This document shows, one piece after another, positions 53,591-64,000 of a stretch of DNA of 64,000 bases. Origin of the DNA: Vigna angularis (taxonomy: Eukaryota; Streptophyta; Magnoliopsida; Fabales; Fabaceae); the NCBI RefSeq assembly GCF_016808095.1, contig NC_068975.1:24683501-24747500 (forward strand), read 5' to 3'. The notes beneath the pieces were generated by a model. The model saw only the letters and a list, made by a program, of their open reading frames with translations. It was not told where the DNA came from and made no database searches. Position 1 is the first letter of the stretch; every line of letters begins with the position of its first letter. The position numbers and the translations under genes are program-made.

Positions 53591-55298
53591 AATATTCACT
53601 CTATTTTATCCTAAACATTGTAGGACTTTTTAAGACGTGTTATTTTGTGTAAGTTCGTGATCAATGGATGAAAATCATATGAACTTTAAGTTTTATCATC
53701 TTTTGCAACTAGTAGAGGATAATATTGTGGAGTGAGAGATTTTATTTATATATGATATCAATTATTTAATTGAATCAAATCAGAAAATTAAATTTACAAT
53801 AGTGTTAAATATAAAAAGGGTTGCACATTAATTAATATATCTAATTTTAGAATTTTTTTTATTATTTTGTTTAGAGGGATTGAAATATAGATTTTAAATC
53901 TAATTCAATCTTAGAAAATCAATTTATAAGACAATATTTATAGGACGATATTTACACTAACTTATATATTTTAAATTTATTTTATTTTTAATTAATGTTA
54001 AGTCTTCGACACATGTCAAAACATATACGTTTTGAATGTTATCTTTAACATGACAAGTCTATTAAACAAAAAATTTCATTAAGATCAAATTTCATTAATT
54101 TAATCTTAAATCTTAGTAAAGTAAAATTTCTATCTACTTTTATTTATATATCAATGGTAAATTCATTTTATTGTTAGTCGACGTGGATAACCAGGAGAAG
54201 ACTTGCCATGAACGTTTAGTAAGTTTTATTGGACTTGAGGTGAAGCTTTTGGTTTTATTACCTTTGGTGCTAGGACATAAATAATATAATATATGAATAA
54301 ATAATATAGAACATAAACAAATAATAATAAAATAAACTTAAAAAATGAAATATCTTGTTTTTGTAAACCGTATAACTAAATGTTCTAAAAAATATACATA
54401 GAATTTAAACTTTTCTTTATTCGAATTTTTTTTTATTCTCAAATTCATAACAACCATACATTTATTTTGAATTTTGCCACGTCACTCTAATCACTAATCG
54501 GTATGACATCAGTGTTACACGACAGCCAAACAGAAACTGATATCGCATAAGAAACGGCAATGAAAAAATGTTATATCTTAAATATTGCTAATAATACCAA
54601 AATACAAATAATTATTTAAGTTTAACATATAGTTTTGATCCATAAAAATATAATTTTATTTATCCTACTTTATAAAAAAAAATATTATTTTAACCTTTGA
54701 AGAAATACTAAAAACATATTTGGTATCGATCAGTTATAATTATTTCATGTGACTTTTTAAGGCAATCATTATAATTAGTATGATTACCGTTTTAATTAAG
54801 TTAAGAAAATGCAGCCAACAGTGTAAAAGGAAAATTGGTTTCTAAAGGGAATCACATTTGTTTGATAGAATTTGGCTAACTACATACAGCAGATAAGGCT
54901 CAAAACAGAAAGAATTGGTCAGGTGTTAGCTTATTTTCTAAGCAATGAAGTGACAATATTCCATATCCTGCATAGTTGGATAATGTATATATAATTTGAA
55001 ATCTTATGTTTTTTCAATATATTTTAAAATCTTAAAATCAGTGTTCATCATTATACTTTAAAATCACAACAGACCAGTAGAGAATCTAAATTGTTCTTGA
55101 TATGAAACTGATTAATCGATAAAACAAAGAGAAGAATAGTGGGTGGTGCATATATTCTTTAATCAAAACCACATCTTACATATGTTTATTCCATTGTTGA
55201 AGTATTTATTAGTAGCCTAGTTGCTTCCGATTTCCATCCCAAAGATATAAGAAAAATATCAGTTTCTGGTTTTAGGGTATATCTGCAGAAAGAAGAAG
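53591..55298 (+). other. 5' flank of copy 5
   Basis: Long stretches match 19735-20960 and 12534-13650 (tcaatggatgaa, ttaagttttatcatctttt, gtcactctaa, ttattttctaagcaatgaag). It is about 200 bases longer around 54500-54560 and 54830-54900 than in the other copies. It contains the probable promoter, but I cannot pick out a core element with confidence. Confidence 0.55.
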
Positions 55299-55440
55299 AT
55301 GTTGAGTTTAAGAAGAGAACGTGTTGAAAAACAAAACTCTCGGGGTGAAATAGTGAGGAAAGAACAAGTTACGATGACCAAAAAGCTCAATGCTTCAAAC
55401 AAAGCACAAGCCAAAAAACCAGAGTGGCCACCAAGTAAAG
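55299..55440 (+). CDS. Exon 1 of copy 5, basic N-terminus
   Basis: 142 nt. It encodes M-L-S-L-R-R-E-R-V-E-K-Q-N-S-R-G, then a Lys-rich stretch ending P-E-W-P-P-S-K. The ATG is the first in frame and aligns with exon 1 of copy 2. The donor taaag|gtatta leaves codon phase 1, which joins exactly to exon 2. It is rich in basic residues, so the protein would have a basic head and an acidic body, a charge layout common among nuclear proteins. That is only suggestive. I do not recognise the family. Confidence 0.65.
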
Positions 55441-55517
55441 GTATTAAACATTAAAGCATCAAATTCTTAACTTGTTCAACCAAAGTTCTTACAAATATTC
55501 TTCTTTTATGAACACAG

Positions 55518-55559
55518 CTGTTCTCTTGTCCAACCCTTATAAACAATTCCCTCCTCAAG
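55518..55559 (+). CDS. Exon 2 of copy 5
   Basis: 42 nt between the acceptor atgaacacag and the donor caag|gtatgtt. In phase with exon 1 it reads A-V-L-L-S-N-P-Y-K-Q-F-P-P-Q. A decayed copy lies at 21433-21474. Confidence 0.65.
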
Positions 55560-56577
55560 GTATGTTAGTTCGTGCTTCTGTTATGTGTCATAAACATAAT
55601 AGTTTTATTTTTCACTTACATGATTCAGTGAGGAAAAATTATCAAATTCTCAATATGTAAAAAAGTAAAAAATGAAAGAGATGGTCTCACATATGATTTC
55701 CTATTTTTTTTCTTCATGCAAAGAAAAATCCTTCCATTTAGGAATCTTTGAACAAACAATCCTGTTTAATTATACAATTACATATTCTAATTTTAAAAAA
55801 TAAAAATAAAAATACTTTTTTTAATAACTTTTTTACAACAACTAATATAGTAGATTATAATTGATCCGTTTTAAAGATAACCAATAATATAATTGTTAAC
55901 CTATCATGGTCCAAAAATTAGTTCAGATTCTCAATCTTTATTAATAAATGTAATCATAGTAAATAAACAACGTTTAAGAATTTACGATGCATAAACAGTG
56001 TTGCCACTTTAGGTTCAGATAATTGTTTGTCTTGTTACTGATTAAAAAAATATTTGTTAACAATTTTTTTATAACAATTTGACGATATACATATCATTGG
56101 TTCGTTTAATATATTTTTTAAAAAATAAATTCAAATAAACCAATAAAAAAATAAGTTGTAAAAAAATTGTTATGAAAAAATTGTTAATATATCAAATCCT
56201 ACTTATTAGGTTGAATAATCTCCTTCACTACCTTCAAGTCAATTTCCAATTTTTCTTTTCACACCCTTACACTCTTCTTCCTCCTCAATTTATGTGACCT
56301 AGGTCATTAGTTAACCTATGAATATCAATATCATCTAAATATCTGATCACAAATTCCCAATTTTTTTATATTCAATGAATATTTTAATACAATATAATTC
56401 GTTTATATAAAATTAAAAATCAATTATAAGTAGGAATTAAGGTTGAATTTACATTTATAAAAATATTCAAGAGTTAAAGATAGAACAAAAGAAACCTTAT
56501 AAATTAGCTGAATAATATCATTTGTACTTTAATATTTGTTTACATAATAATACGTTATTTTTTTTTCCTGATTGTAG

Positions 56578-56740
<163 letters not shown>

Positions 56741-56879
56741 CAAACAGCAAAACATGTTTTACATGATATCTAATTAAATAAAATATGATTTTTTTTTGGT
56801 TTACTAGAACTTTTAAAGTTTTTTTAATTGTCTATTATTTTTTAAGTAAATGCATATTTAATAAAGATAAAATTATTTC

Positions 56880-56921
<42 letters not shown>

Positions 56922-57605
56922 CATATTTAAATAGAATATTGCTCTTTATCACTCTTTATAATAGCTTTTGATAGTATTTTATTTACAGTGGTAGTGCAAT
57001 TTTTTACTAAATTTACACTTAGGCCAAAAAATTAAGTTTAGGATTATGGATAAATTGTGTTACATAACTTCAATGAGAACAAAAAATAATTTCAGAGATT
57101 GTGACTAATAAAATCATGTTTAACTTACACGACTTCTTCTCTTACACTGAAATTATATAAAAGAATAAAAAATTTACTTAAAAAAAAGTTTGAAATTGTA
57201 TTATGAGTACACTATTTATTTCTTATAAAGTTGAAGTTGTATTATGAGCACTATTTATTCCTTATAAAGTTGTATCAGCTTAATATAATTGTTCATAATC
57301 ATAAAATTTAAAAAAATTATCCATTTATGTAAATTCACTTTAAAATTAAATCATTTTGATTAAAAAAACATTTTACATATAAAATTATTTATTTACATTT
57401 ATCAATATAACTTGTTTAATTATTTTATCTTTTAAATTGTGTAACCACATTTAAAATTCAATTAACTATTAATAATTAAAATCTACCTAGAAGAAAATTT
57501 TAAATTTAGGGAGAGAATACATTTCTTTAAGGTATATTTTAATTTCTTATATATAGTTATATATGCATTAGCTATTAATATTTTTTTTCTTACTTATTAT
57601 TGCAG

Positions 57606-57641
57606 GGCGTCAATTGGACTATATCAAGGAGAAAGATCTAG
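57606..57641 (+). CDS. Exon 4 of copy 5
   Basis: 36 nt between cttattattgcag and gtacatac, reading R-Q-L-D-Y-I-K-E-K-D-L-G when joined to the next exon (phase 1 out). A truncated copy lies at 5186-5202. Confidence 0.65.
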   Translation, partial: GVNWTISRRKI

Positions 57642-60440
57642 GTACATACTAATCTTACAACAACATATAAATGAGCTTAGTCCCTTAGTTACATGATATT
57701 AATAGTAAAATAAAATATCCTTTAATTAATATTACAATAAAATAAGTCAATTTAGAATTTTAAGAAATATAAACACATACCAATTGGTCTATATATATTA
57801 TATATTCAAGTATTTATATTATAACATCCTAAAAATTAAACTATCATTATATAATAAATCCACAAAAAGAGGTTGTACAATATTTATCATAGCACCCTAA
57901 AAAACTCTGTTCACTTCCATATGTTTTTCCTGGACATATGTCTATATTCGCTCACTTTACAAAACAAACAACACGTGAAAAAAATAATTTATTTCAACAT
58001 AACGAAATATACATATAAAAAGATACATTTTAAGTAATCATGCCAAAACAATTCAAACACGTTCAAAATCCAAATAAAACATCCATATATATTATAACTT
58101 TTTACATTCTTAAGTATTAAAGCTTTTAAAATAAATTTAAATAAAGAGTATTTTCTAGAGGAATACAAAAATTACAAAAACATATATACATCTATTCTCA
58201 ACAAAAACTTGACAGTAACAGGTAACACATGATCATGAGAAAACAGCAAATTACTCAAACAAAATTCTAAGAAACTCCTTCAACTTTTACTCCATGTATA
58301 TTTTTTATACATGAGTCTAATAACTTTAGGGATTTTAGAGATATAGCCAGGTGTGTGAAATGAAATATAGGAGGGTGTGAATATAAAAAATTTGGTTTTG
58401 GACTAGTAGCCTAGTGTCTGTGTTGATGGTTAAACGAGTGATTCGGTTTTGAGTTAACAGCCCATGTTGAGGGGGTGTAAGGAGAAAGAGAGGTGTCTTA
58501 GTAAATCTGAATTTTGGGTCAAATCCAATTTGATAGGGGGCTACGAATAGAAAGCCAGCAGGTGCTAAGAGTAATTTTCTTCGCTCATCCATACATATCA
58601 TCTACCAAGTTCTTCCACACCTAGCATCAATCACGTTTATCTACATTCAACATTTACTATATTCTTCCACTCATATCTCCTACCTTATCATCTAACCCAT
58701 CTCATCTTATACCTCTTATTTATTCTTATACTTAGCATCTCCCAAGGTTCACACACACTTCATCTAATCCTTTCATCTAAACCTTCTGTCTACTACCATA
58801 CTTAGTATTTTCCAGATAAATGCGTCTATGTCACTTCACCTCCTTTATACTACACACTATTCAAGTTTCTAATAACACAATGATAAAGCTTTTGATATTT
58901 TGAAATATAAGTTTGAATAATAATAAAAATAAGTGATGCTAATTAAGGTGTTGATATTGAAATTGGCTTCTTTCACTCAATTGTACTATCATGTCCTTTA
59001 TTTTAATGTTCCTAAAAGTACTTAAAAATAATTCTAACCTTATTCGTATAGTATTAGAACCTAATTAGAACCTAAGGTTATCAGATCTAATGTAATTCTT
59101 CAATGATTAATTAAATGACTCCTTGTAATAATGAACAAGACCCTTTAAACTAATTAACGTTGTAAGTTTATCCCTAACATCTACCAAGCTATAGAAAATT
59201 TGATTGGATATAAACATTAAACCAATTCCCATTACATTTAGGTTGATGAAGTATGATAATTGACCAAGTCATCAAAACAATAAAGTAAATCAAATAATTT
59301 ACACAAAAGGCAAAAACACAATATATTGTCTAATACAAATACAAAAAGTTATATAAGTTACGTCCAATCCTAACTAGTAAGAAGTCAGTTGCTCATTAAT
59401 AATTAATAATTAATTTTCCATTTTAATCAAATATTACAAACTAGTTAAAATATGAACCAATTTTTTTAAAACATTTGAAAACTTTTTTTTAGTATATAAG
59501 GTAATCTCTCACTCAACTAGAATTTGACTCGCTAAGTGATTTAAGTACCTCTTGACATTCACTGGCGAGAATTCTACTTGTTGAGCTAAATTTCTACTCG
59601 CTTAGCCAAAGGTTTTAGTATAGCAAGTGAATTTGGTTCTCAAAATAAAACTTTTGTTTTAGTAGCAGTTAATTTTTTCTAAGGTCTAATTAGAGGAGAG
59701 TAATTGAAGAGATTTGAGAAGATTTGAAGATAAATTTTTTTGTTGTTTATTTGAGTGAATTTGGAGATAAGTGAGAATGAATTTGAAAGTATGTTTGTGA
59801 GAATTAGTGTAGGATTTGATTGACGTGATATATTAAACAAATCTAGTTTCAAATCCACTTTCATTTACCTCCAAATTCACTCAAGTGAACAAGGCCTAAA
59901 AACCCTAAATTTTGCCTAAATACTCAATATAGTATAAACAAGTTAAATATATCTATTTCAATCAATTCATTAACGTTTATTCGTCATATGCTTATACAAC
60001 TAGATAATTGATTCGTCATATGCATTAAAATCAATATTTTTAATATAAAATTATTTCGTCAACACTAACTTTGTCGCCCTTAATTTTTATATTGTTCTGC
60101 TATCAAAGAAAATTAAATAAGAAAATAAAGAGGAAGATAGAAAGAAGTTTATTGGTTTAAATCTGATTATTTTGTTCTGTTATGCACCGTATCATAAATA
60201 TTTAGTACTATATTTAACTGTGATTATATGGTTAAGGGTAAATGGCAATTAGGTGACTGCACGTTTGATAAGAACGAGCTCATTTATCATTCTTAATTAA
60301 ATGAACTGAATTAACATATTATTAATGAGTTACGTATCCTAAATCCTTATGAATTCCCCTCTTTTATTTATTTGTGATTTAATATTTTTTTATATAAATT
60401 AATTACAAATCATATGCCATTTTTTATTTCTGATTTGTAG
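57642..60440. other. Long intron 4 of copy 5
   Basis: 2.8 kb, AT-rich. It includes a segment at 58330-58620 of unlike composition (minus strand open for 88 codons, no family recognised) that may be an inserted fragment. At 59500-59650 it holds units around ctcgctaag/ctggcgagaat, related to the ctaggcgag modules near 43720. I see no exon with convincing borders. Confidence 0.5.
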
Positions 60441-60855
60441 GGTATCTCATTTCCGAGCTTCTCAAAAGACGACAACAAGGTACTACTTCTACTGATAGTG
60501 ATGTTGAAGATGTAGAGGGTAGTGATGTTGAAGATGTAGAGGGTAGCGATGCTGAAGATACAAATTCTGAGGAATTTGAAGCTGATGATGATACAAATTC
60601 TGAGAAGTCAGAAGACGGCGTTACAAATTCTGAAGAATCTCAAGCTGAGAGTTCAAATTCTGAATCAGAAGCCGATGAAGCAGAAGATGAAGATATAAGT
60701 TCTGAGGAATCTCAAGTTGAGAGTTCAAATTCTGAAGAATCAGAAGTTGATGAAGCAGAAGATGAAGATATAGGTTCTGAGGAATCTGAAGCCCAGGATA
60801 TAAATTCTGAGGAATCATCAGAAGAAGTTGAGGATTCAGATGATGAGCCACCAAG
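60441..60855 (+). CDS. Acidic exon of copy 5 (intact)
   Basis: 415 nt after the acceptor ttctgatttgtag. It opens with Y-L-I-S-E-L-L-K-R-R-Q-Q-G-T-T-S-T, the least repetitive part of the protein and possibly helical. Repeats follow: S-D-V-E-D-V-E-G (twice, then S-D-A-E-D), D-D-T-N-S-E-K-S, S-E-E-S-Q-A/V-E-S-S-N-S, E-D-E-D-I-S/G-S-E-E-S. It ends S-S-E-E-V-E-D-S-D-D-E-P-P-R at the conserved donor. No stop. It is the uninterrupted counterpart of the copy 4 exon split by element B. It is probably disordered and a candidate for serine phosphorylation by acidophilic kinases; function unknown. Confidence 0.7.
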
Positions 60856-62010
60856 GTATGTTCACATCTTCACAACAACTTAATCAAATGAAAATAATAA
60901 CTGTTGTTGAAGAAGAAAAACAAAATAAGAAAGTGTTCATAGATAACAAGATCCTCAAGCACCTTTTGAAAGAATTATGCTATGCTGGTTGTTCTTGTCA
61001 TTGACAGTTTGCTTTCTATATATTATTTATAAGTAATTCATAATTATAAATTATGATTCGGGTGCAGGGTTAAGGTCAATTGTCTAAGTTGTATTGTCTT
61101 GTCTGAAAACCAAATGTTATCCAATAAACGTCTCCTGTGCATCCAAATCATGTCATGTGCATCCAAATCAAACGGGTGATATTTATGTGCAGAAGATAGA
61201 AGATGCTTTAATGCGATAATCAATTTCACGTTTGACAAATAGCAATTAATCTCACAAATGCATGTAACCTACTTTTTTTTTACCTCAAATATTTTTTTTT
61301 AGGTTTTGTGATGGATTTTTTATTAGTGTTGACTTAATCAATTGTGAGTAATTATATTTTAATCTTAAGTTATCCAGTTTTAAGGATAATTTATTATAAT
61401 ATTATTCATTTTGATCCGTCTAATTTAAGGTTGGAGGATCTGCTTGGTAATCATCCAAGCTCAACTTCTTATCCGAGTCCATGTTTAACTTATCTAAGTT
61501 GGTGCATGACCGACCAATCTGTTTGATGACCAACTAGACTCAGCATTCATTTCACTAAGTTGATGATTGATTATTTATATTAGTACATGGTCAACTGGCT
61601 TGTTTGGTGATCGACTAAACTTAATGACTTGTACTCTAAGTTGTGAGACATCTATCCGAATTGTGAATGATCAACCGGTCTTTTTGATATTCAATTGGGT
61701 TTGCTGACTCTCTAAGTTTCGGATTAAGCATCTAGGTTGAATCATGGTTGAATGACGTATTTGATGAGTGATCGAGTTTGTTGTTTGATCATTCAAATTA
61801 TAGTTTCTAGTCTGAACTGTAATAGTCATACGGTACAAATTATATAGCCTCTTTATTTTCAGAAAAATAGCAATTGTTGAAGAATATAAACAAAAGAACT
61901 TTTTCTTCCTTCATTATACTTACACATTCTCATATTTGTATGCGATTTTCATTAATTGTGTCATATGGTTCATTATTTATTATCTTTTTATGTCTTTTAT
62001 ATGAATGTAG
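60856..62010. other. Intron with a 782-bp insertion, copy 5
   Basis: The start matches copies 2 and 4. The middle (61055-61836) is absent in both. The end (tttattttcagaaaaatagc) matches them again. Confidence 0.6.
61055..61836. mobile_element. Unclassified 782-bp insertion with 7-base target duplication
   Basis: Flanked by AAATTAT at 61048-61054 and 61837-61843. It starts gattcgggtgcagggttaag and ends gtcatacggtac, without clear terminal inverted repeats. The second half has about six imperfect 50-60-bp units around tgaccaactag / gatcgactaa / gatcaaccggt. It lies at the same intron position as the CACTA element of copy 2. Confidence 0.55.
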
Positions 62011-62567
62011 GCCCCTCATTGATATCAACGGAAGCGAGCGTAATTTGCCTACTGGAAGGTGTGTCATAGGTTCATCATTTCTTCTTATCTTTATCAATGA
62101 AAAAGGAGTTAAGGTCAAGTTTTTTTTTATGAATGCAGGATCTTCACGGATATCGATCAATGCATAAATAATTCACTTTTGAAGAAGTGTGTCATAGGGT
62201 TCATCATTTCTTCTTATATTTACCACTGAAAAAGAAATTCTTATTATTAACTTTTTATATAAATGCAGACATCTCATGGATTTCAATCCAGAAAGGAATA
62301 ATTTATTTAACGGGAGGTATGACATAAGGTTCATAATTTCTTTTTATCTTTATTAATGAAAAAAATCCTTAAGGTCAACCTTTTATATGAATGAATGTAG
62401 GGCTGAAATCAGAATTTCTAGGTTGAAATATATTACGCCGTCGGAGAGGTAAGTTATAAGGTTAATTTTTTTTTATCTTTCATTAATGAAAAAAATCCTT
62501 AAGGTCAACTTTTTCTATGAATGTAGACACTCGTGGATTGAAGAGTAAGTGAATCATCTATGGGGAG
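62011..62567 (+). CDS. Five micro-exons of copy 5
   Basis: 62011-62058 (P-L-I-D-I-N-G-S-E-R-N-L-P-T-G-R), 62139-62186, 62269-62316 (H-L-M-D-F-N-P-E-R-N-N-L-F-N-G-R) and 62401-62448 are all exactly 48 nt with AG and GT borders, phase 2 in and out and no stop, although the peptide of the fourth has diverged widely. The fifth, 62527-62567, is 41 nt and brings a stop. If it is skipped, the frame passes on into the terminal exon. Confidence 0.65.
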
Positions 62568-62678
62568 GTAAAAATTATGTAAAGTATATATTTTAATGTG
62601 ACTATCACCAACAAAGTAGTGTAATTAATAAGTGACAATTTATTCTCTTTTCTTTTGTTGTTTTGTTGTTACAATCAG

Positions 62679-62751
62679 AGACAGAGACTCAAGTATACGC
62701 ATGAATATTCATGGTTATGGCCTACCGAAGGATAATTTCTCTTCATGTTAA
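62679..62751 (+). CDS. Terminal exon of copy 5
   Basis: After ttgttacaatcag. Joined to the fourth micro-exon it reads D-R-D-S-S-I-R-M-N-I-H-G-Y-G and stops at TAA 62749-62751. Copies 2 and 4 have four extra bases here and read another frame. Confidence 0.55.
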
Positions 62752-64000
62752 TATGTAGCCATAAACTACAATCAATGACACTAGCTTAGTTATAATAAAA
62801 TGCAAACTCAAGCTCGAAAGCTTTGTAAGCTTATCGGTATTCTCTTAAATAATTCAAGGTTTTAATGTTGTTGTTAATGTCAATTGACCACTAACCTGAT
62901 TTGGATGGTTGCTGGTTATGTGGTACAATTATATGTGCTTCTATTATGACTGTTATATTATTTTAAATAATTTTTTAAATGTCTTTTTTCTACATGCATG
63001 TACTTGGACAAACTTTAGAAAAGAAAGTTGGATAGAGTTTGAAAAACTTTTCGTAATTAGTGTTAGACACAGTTTATAGGACTTAGACGGTCTACAGATA
63101 GTATTGAAAACTTAAGAATTTTTGAAAGTATTTAGAAACACAACAAAAGAGAACAAAGATAAAAACTCGTTTTTATATTGATTCATTCCAACTGAGCTGC
63201 ATCACGTTTTCTTTTAAGCACTCTTAAAGGGTTCTACTAACTTTAAAACTTATGAATTTCACCACTCCTGGTTTTATAATGAGTTTCACCATTCCTATAT
63301 ATAATAGTTCAATTGACTAAAATGTTTAACTCCCCCTGAATTAAACAACCAAGTGTTTTAAATCATTTCTAATTATCCAAAAACAACAGAGTGTTTTTAA
63401 ATACAAGTACAGATTGAAAAACTCTCTTAGAGATGATTTAAATCAATACTAAGTATATCTGAAAAACTTGTTACAAAGAATTTTCTTTTTCAAAGAGCTA
63501 GACAATGCAACGACAAGAGAATTTTGGCAGCGTGATAATATATGTAGTTTTTTTTTGTTATCTTCTTCTCTTCATGTGGTCTTCAAGAAAGATTATTTAC
63601 TCAGAAGCATTGACTTTGAAGTAGGTGTGTAGTCTTTTGTACGAGGTCGATGCTATATTACTTTTGTAGTGGCAATTATTCTGCTTGTACAGTTTTAGGA
63701 AACAAAAAGCATTGATGAAACATTTCTAAAATGTCTTTGTATCTCTTAACGTTCTTCTGGATTAGTACAGAGCTTTTGAATAAAGCATTTATCCTTTATG
63801 GATCTGCACAGATAAAGAAAAACAACACAATAGACAAAAAGTATCATTCATACATTTGAATTTAAAACCTTAAATGCTTATTATAGAGTTTAGCGTAGTC
63901 CTTATACTATAGCGTTTATATGAGCCTGTTTATCAAATTGTTTAGAGTATTTTATATTGTTTGTGTTTAGGATATTATCTAGACATAGATATTGTTCAAC
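62752..64000. other. 3' flank of copy 5 and unassigned end of window
   Basis: Up to about 63000 it matches the 3' flanks of copies 2 and 4. Beyond that the sequence is new to the window. I see no gene; a ctccccctgaattaaac motif near 63330 and the composition would fit retroelement remains, but that is a guess. Confidence 0.45.

Overview
This window is nuclear DNA of a flowering plant, probably a papilionoid legume of the Phaseolus/Vigna type. That taxon is my inference from the repeat families; no single-copy marker fixes it. The DNA is very AT-rich, the protein-coding parts are split by short GT-AG introns, and most of the length is transposon. I see no tRNA or rRNA gene, no CRISPR array and no bacterial-type operon.

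The backbone is a tandem cluster of at least five copies, plus one relic, of a gene family I do not recognise. The best-preserved copy (copy 5, 55299-62751) shows the layout: a basic first exon, a 42-nt exon 2, a short exon 3, a 36-nt exon 4, one long Asp/Glu/Ser-rich exon, then a series of micro-exons and a short terminal exon. The micro-exons are typically exactly 48 nt, sit behind a near-constant acceptor context (tatatgaatgcag), and start and end in the same codon phase, so each adds 16 residues and can be gained, lost or skipped without changing frame. Their number differs between copies: one in copy 1 (near 1.95 kb), about nine exons in copy 2 (18.1-19.1 kb), about two dozen in copy 4 (34.0-37.2 kb, including an apparently exact 1150-bp tandem duplication) and five in copy 5. 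This resembles the micro-exon gene (MEG) architecture known from schistosomes and is the most unusual thing in the window. Copy 3 (about 19.8-21.5 kb) has lost exon 1, and a relic lies at about 4.2-5.4 kb.

Mobile elements have cut this cluster apart. Element A (5463-12533) is a long-terminal-repeat element without coding capacity, flanked by ACACT. Element B (23496-33497) is a Ty3/gypsy chromovirus of the Tekay/Del type with nearly identical 2.76-kb LTRs and a gag-pol broken at three places. It sits inside the acidic exon of copy 4 with target duplication GATGA, and copy 5 shows the empty site. The two elements share LTR termini, primer-binding site, polypurine tract and leader, so A may be mobilised by B-type elements. 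Both carry tandem hairpin arrays in their LTRs. A 2.2-kb CACTA element (15809-18026) lies in an intron of copy 2. A Ty1/copia remnant lies just upstream of copy 4.

From 37.85 to 53.5 kb the spacer between copies 4 and 5 is a mosaic: CACTA fragments, LTR-like repeats, and a Mutator-like element with long inverted repeats (about 45.15-50.45 kb). The Mutator-like element holds a FAR1/MULE-type transposase with three lesions and, on the other strand, a captured fragment of an F-box/LRR gene. A 700-bp AT microsatellite follows at 50564-51265. The last kilobase has no gene I can identify.
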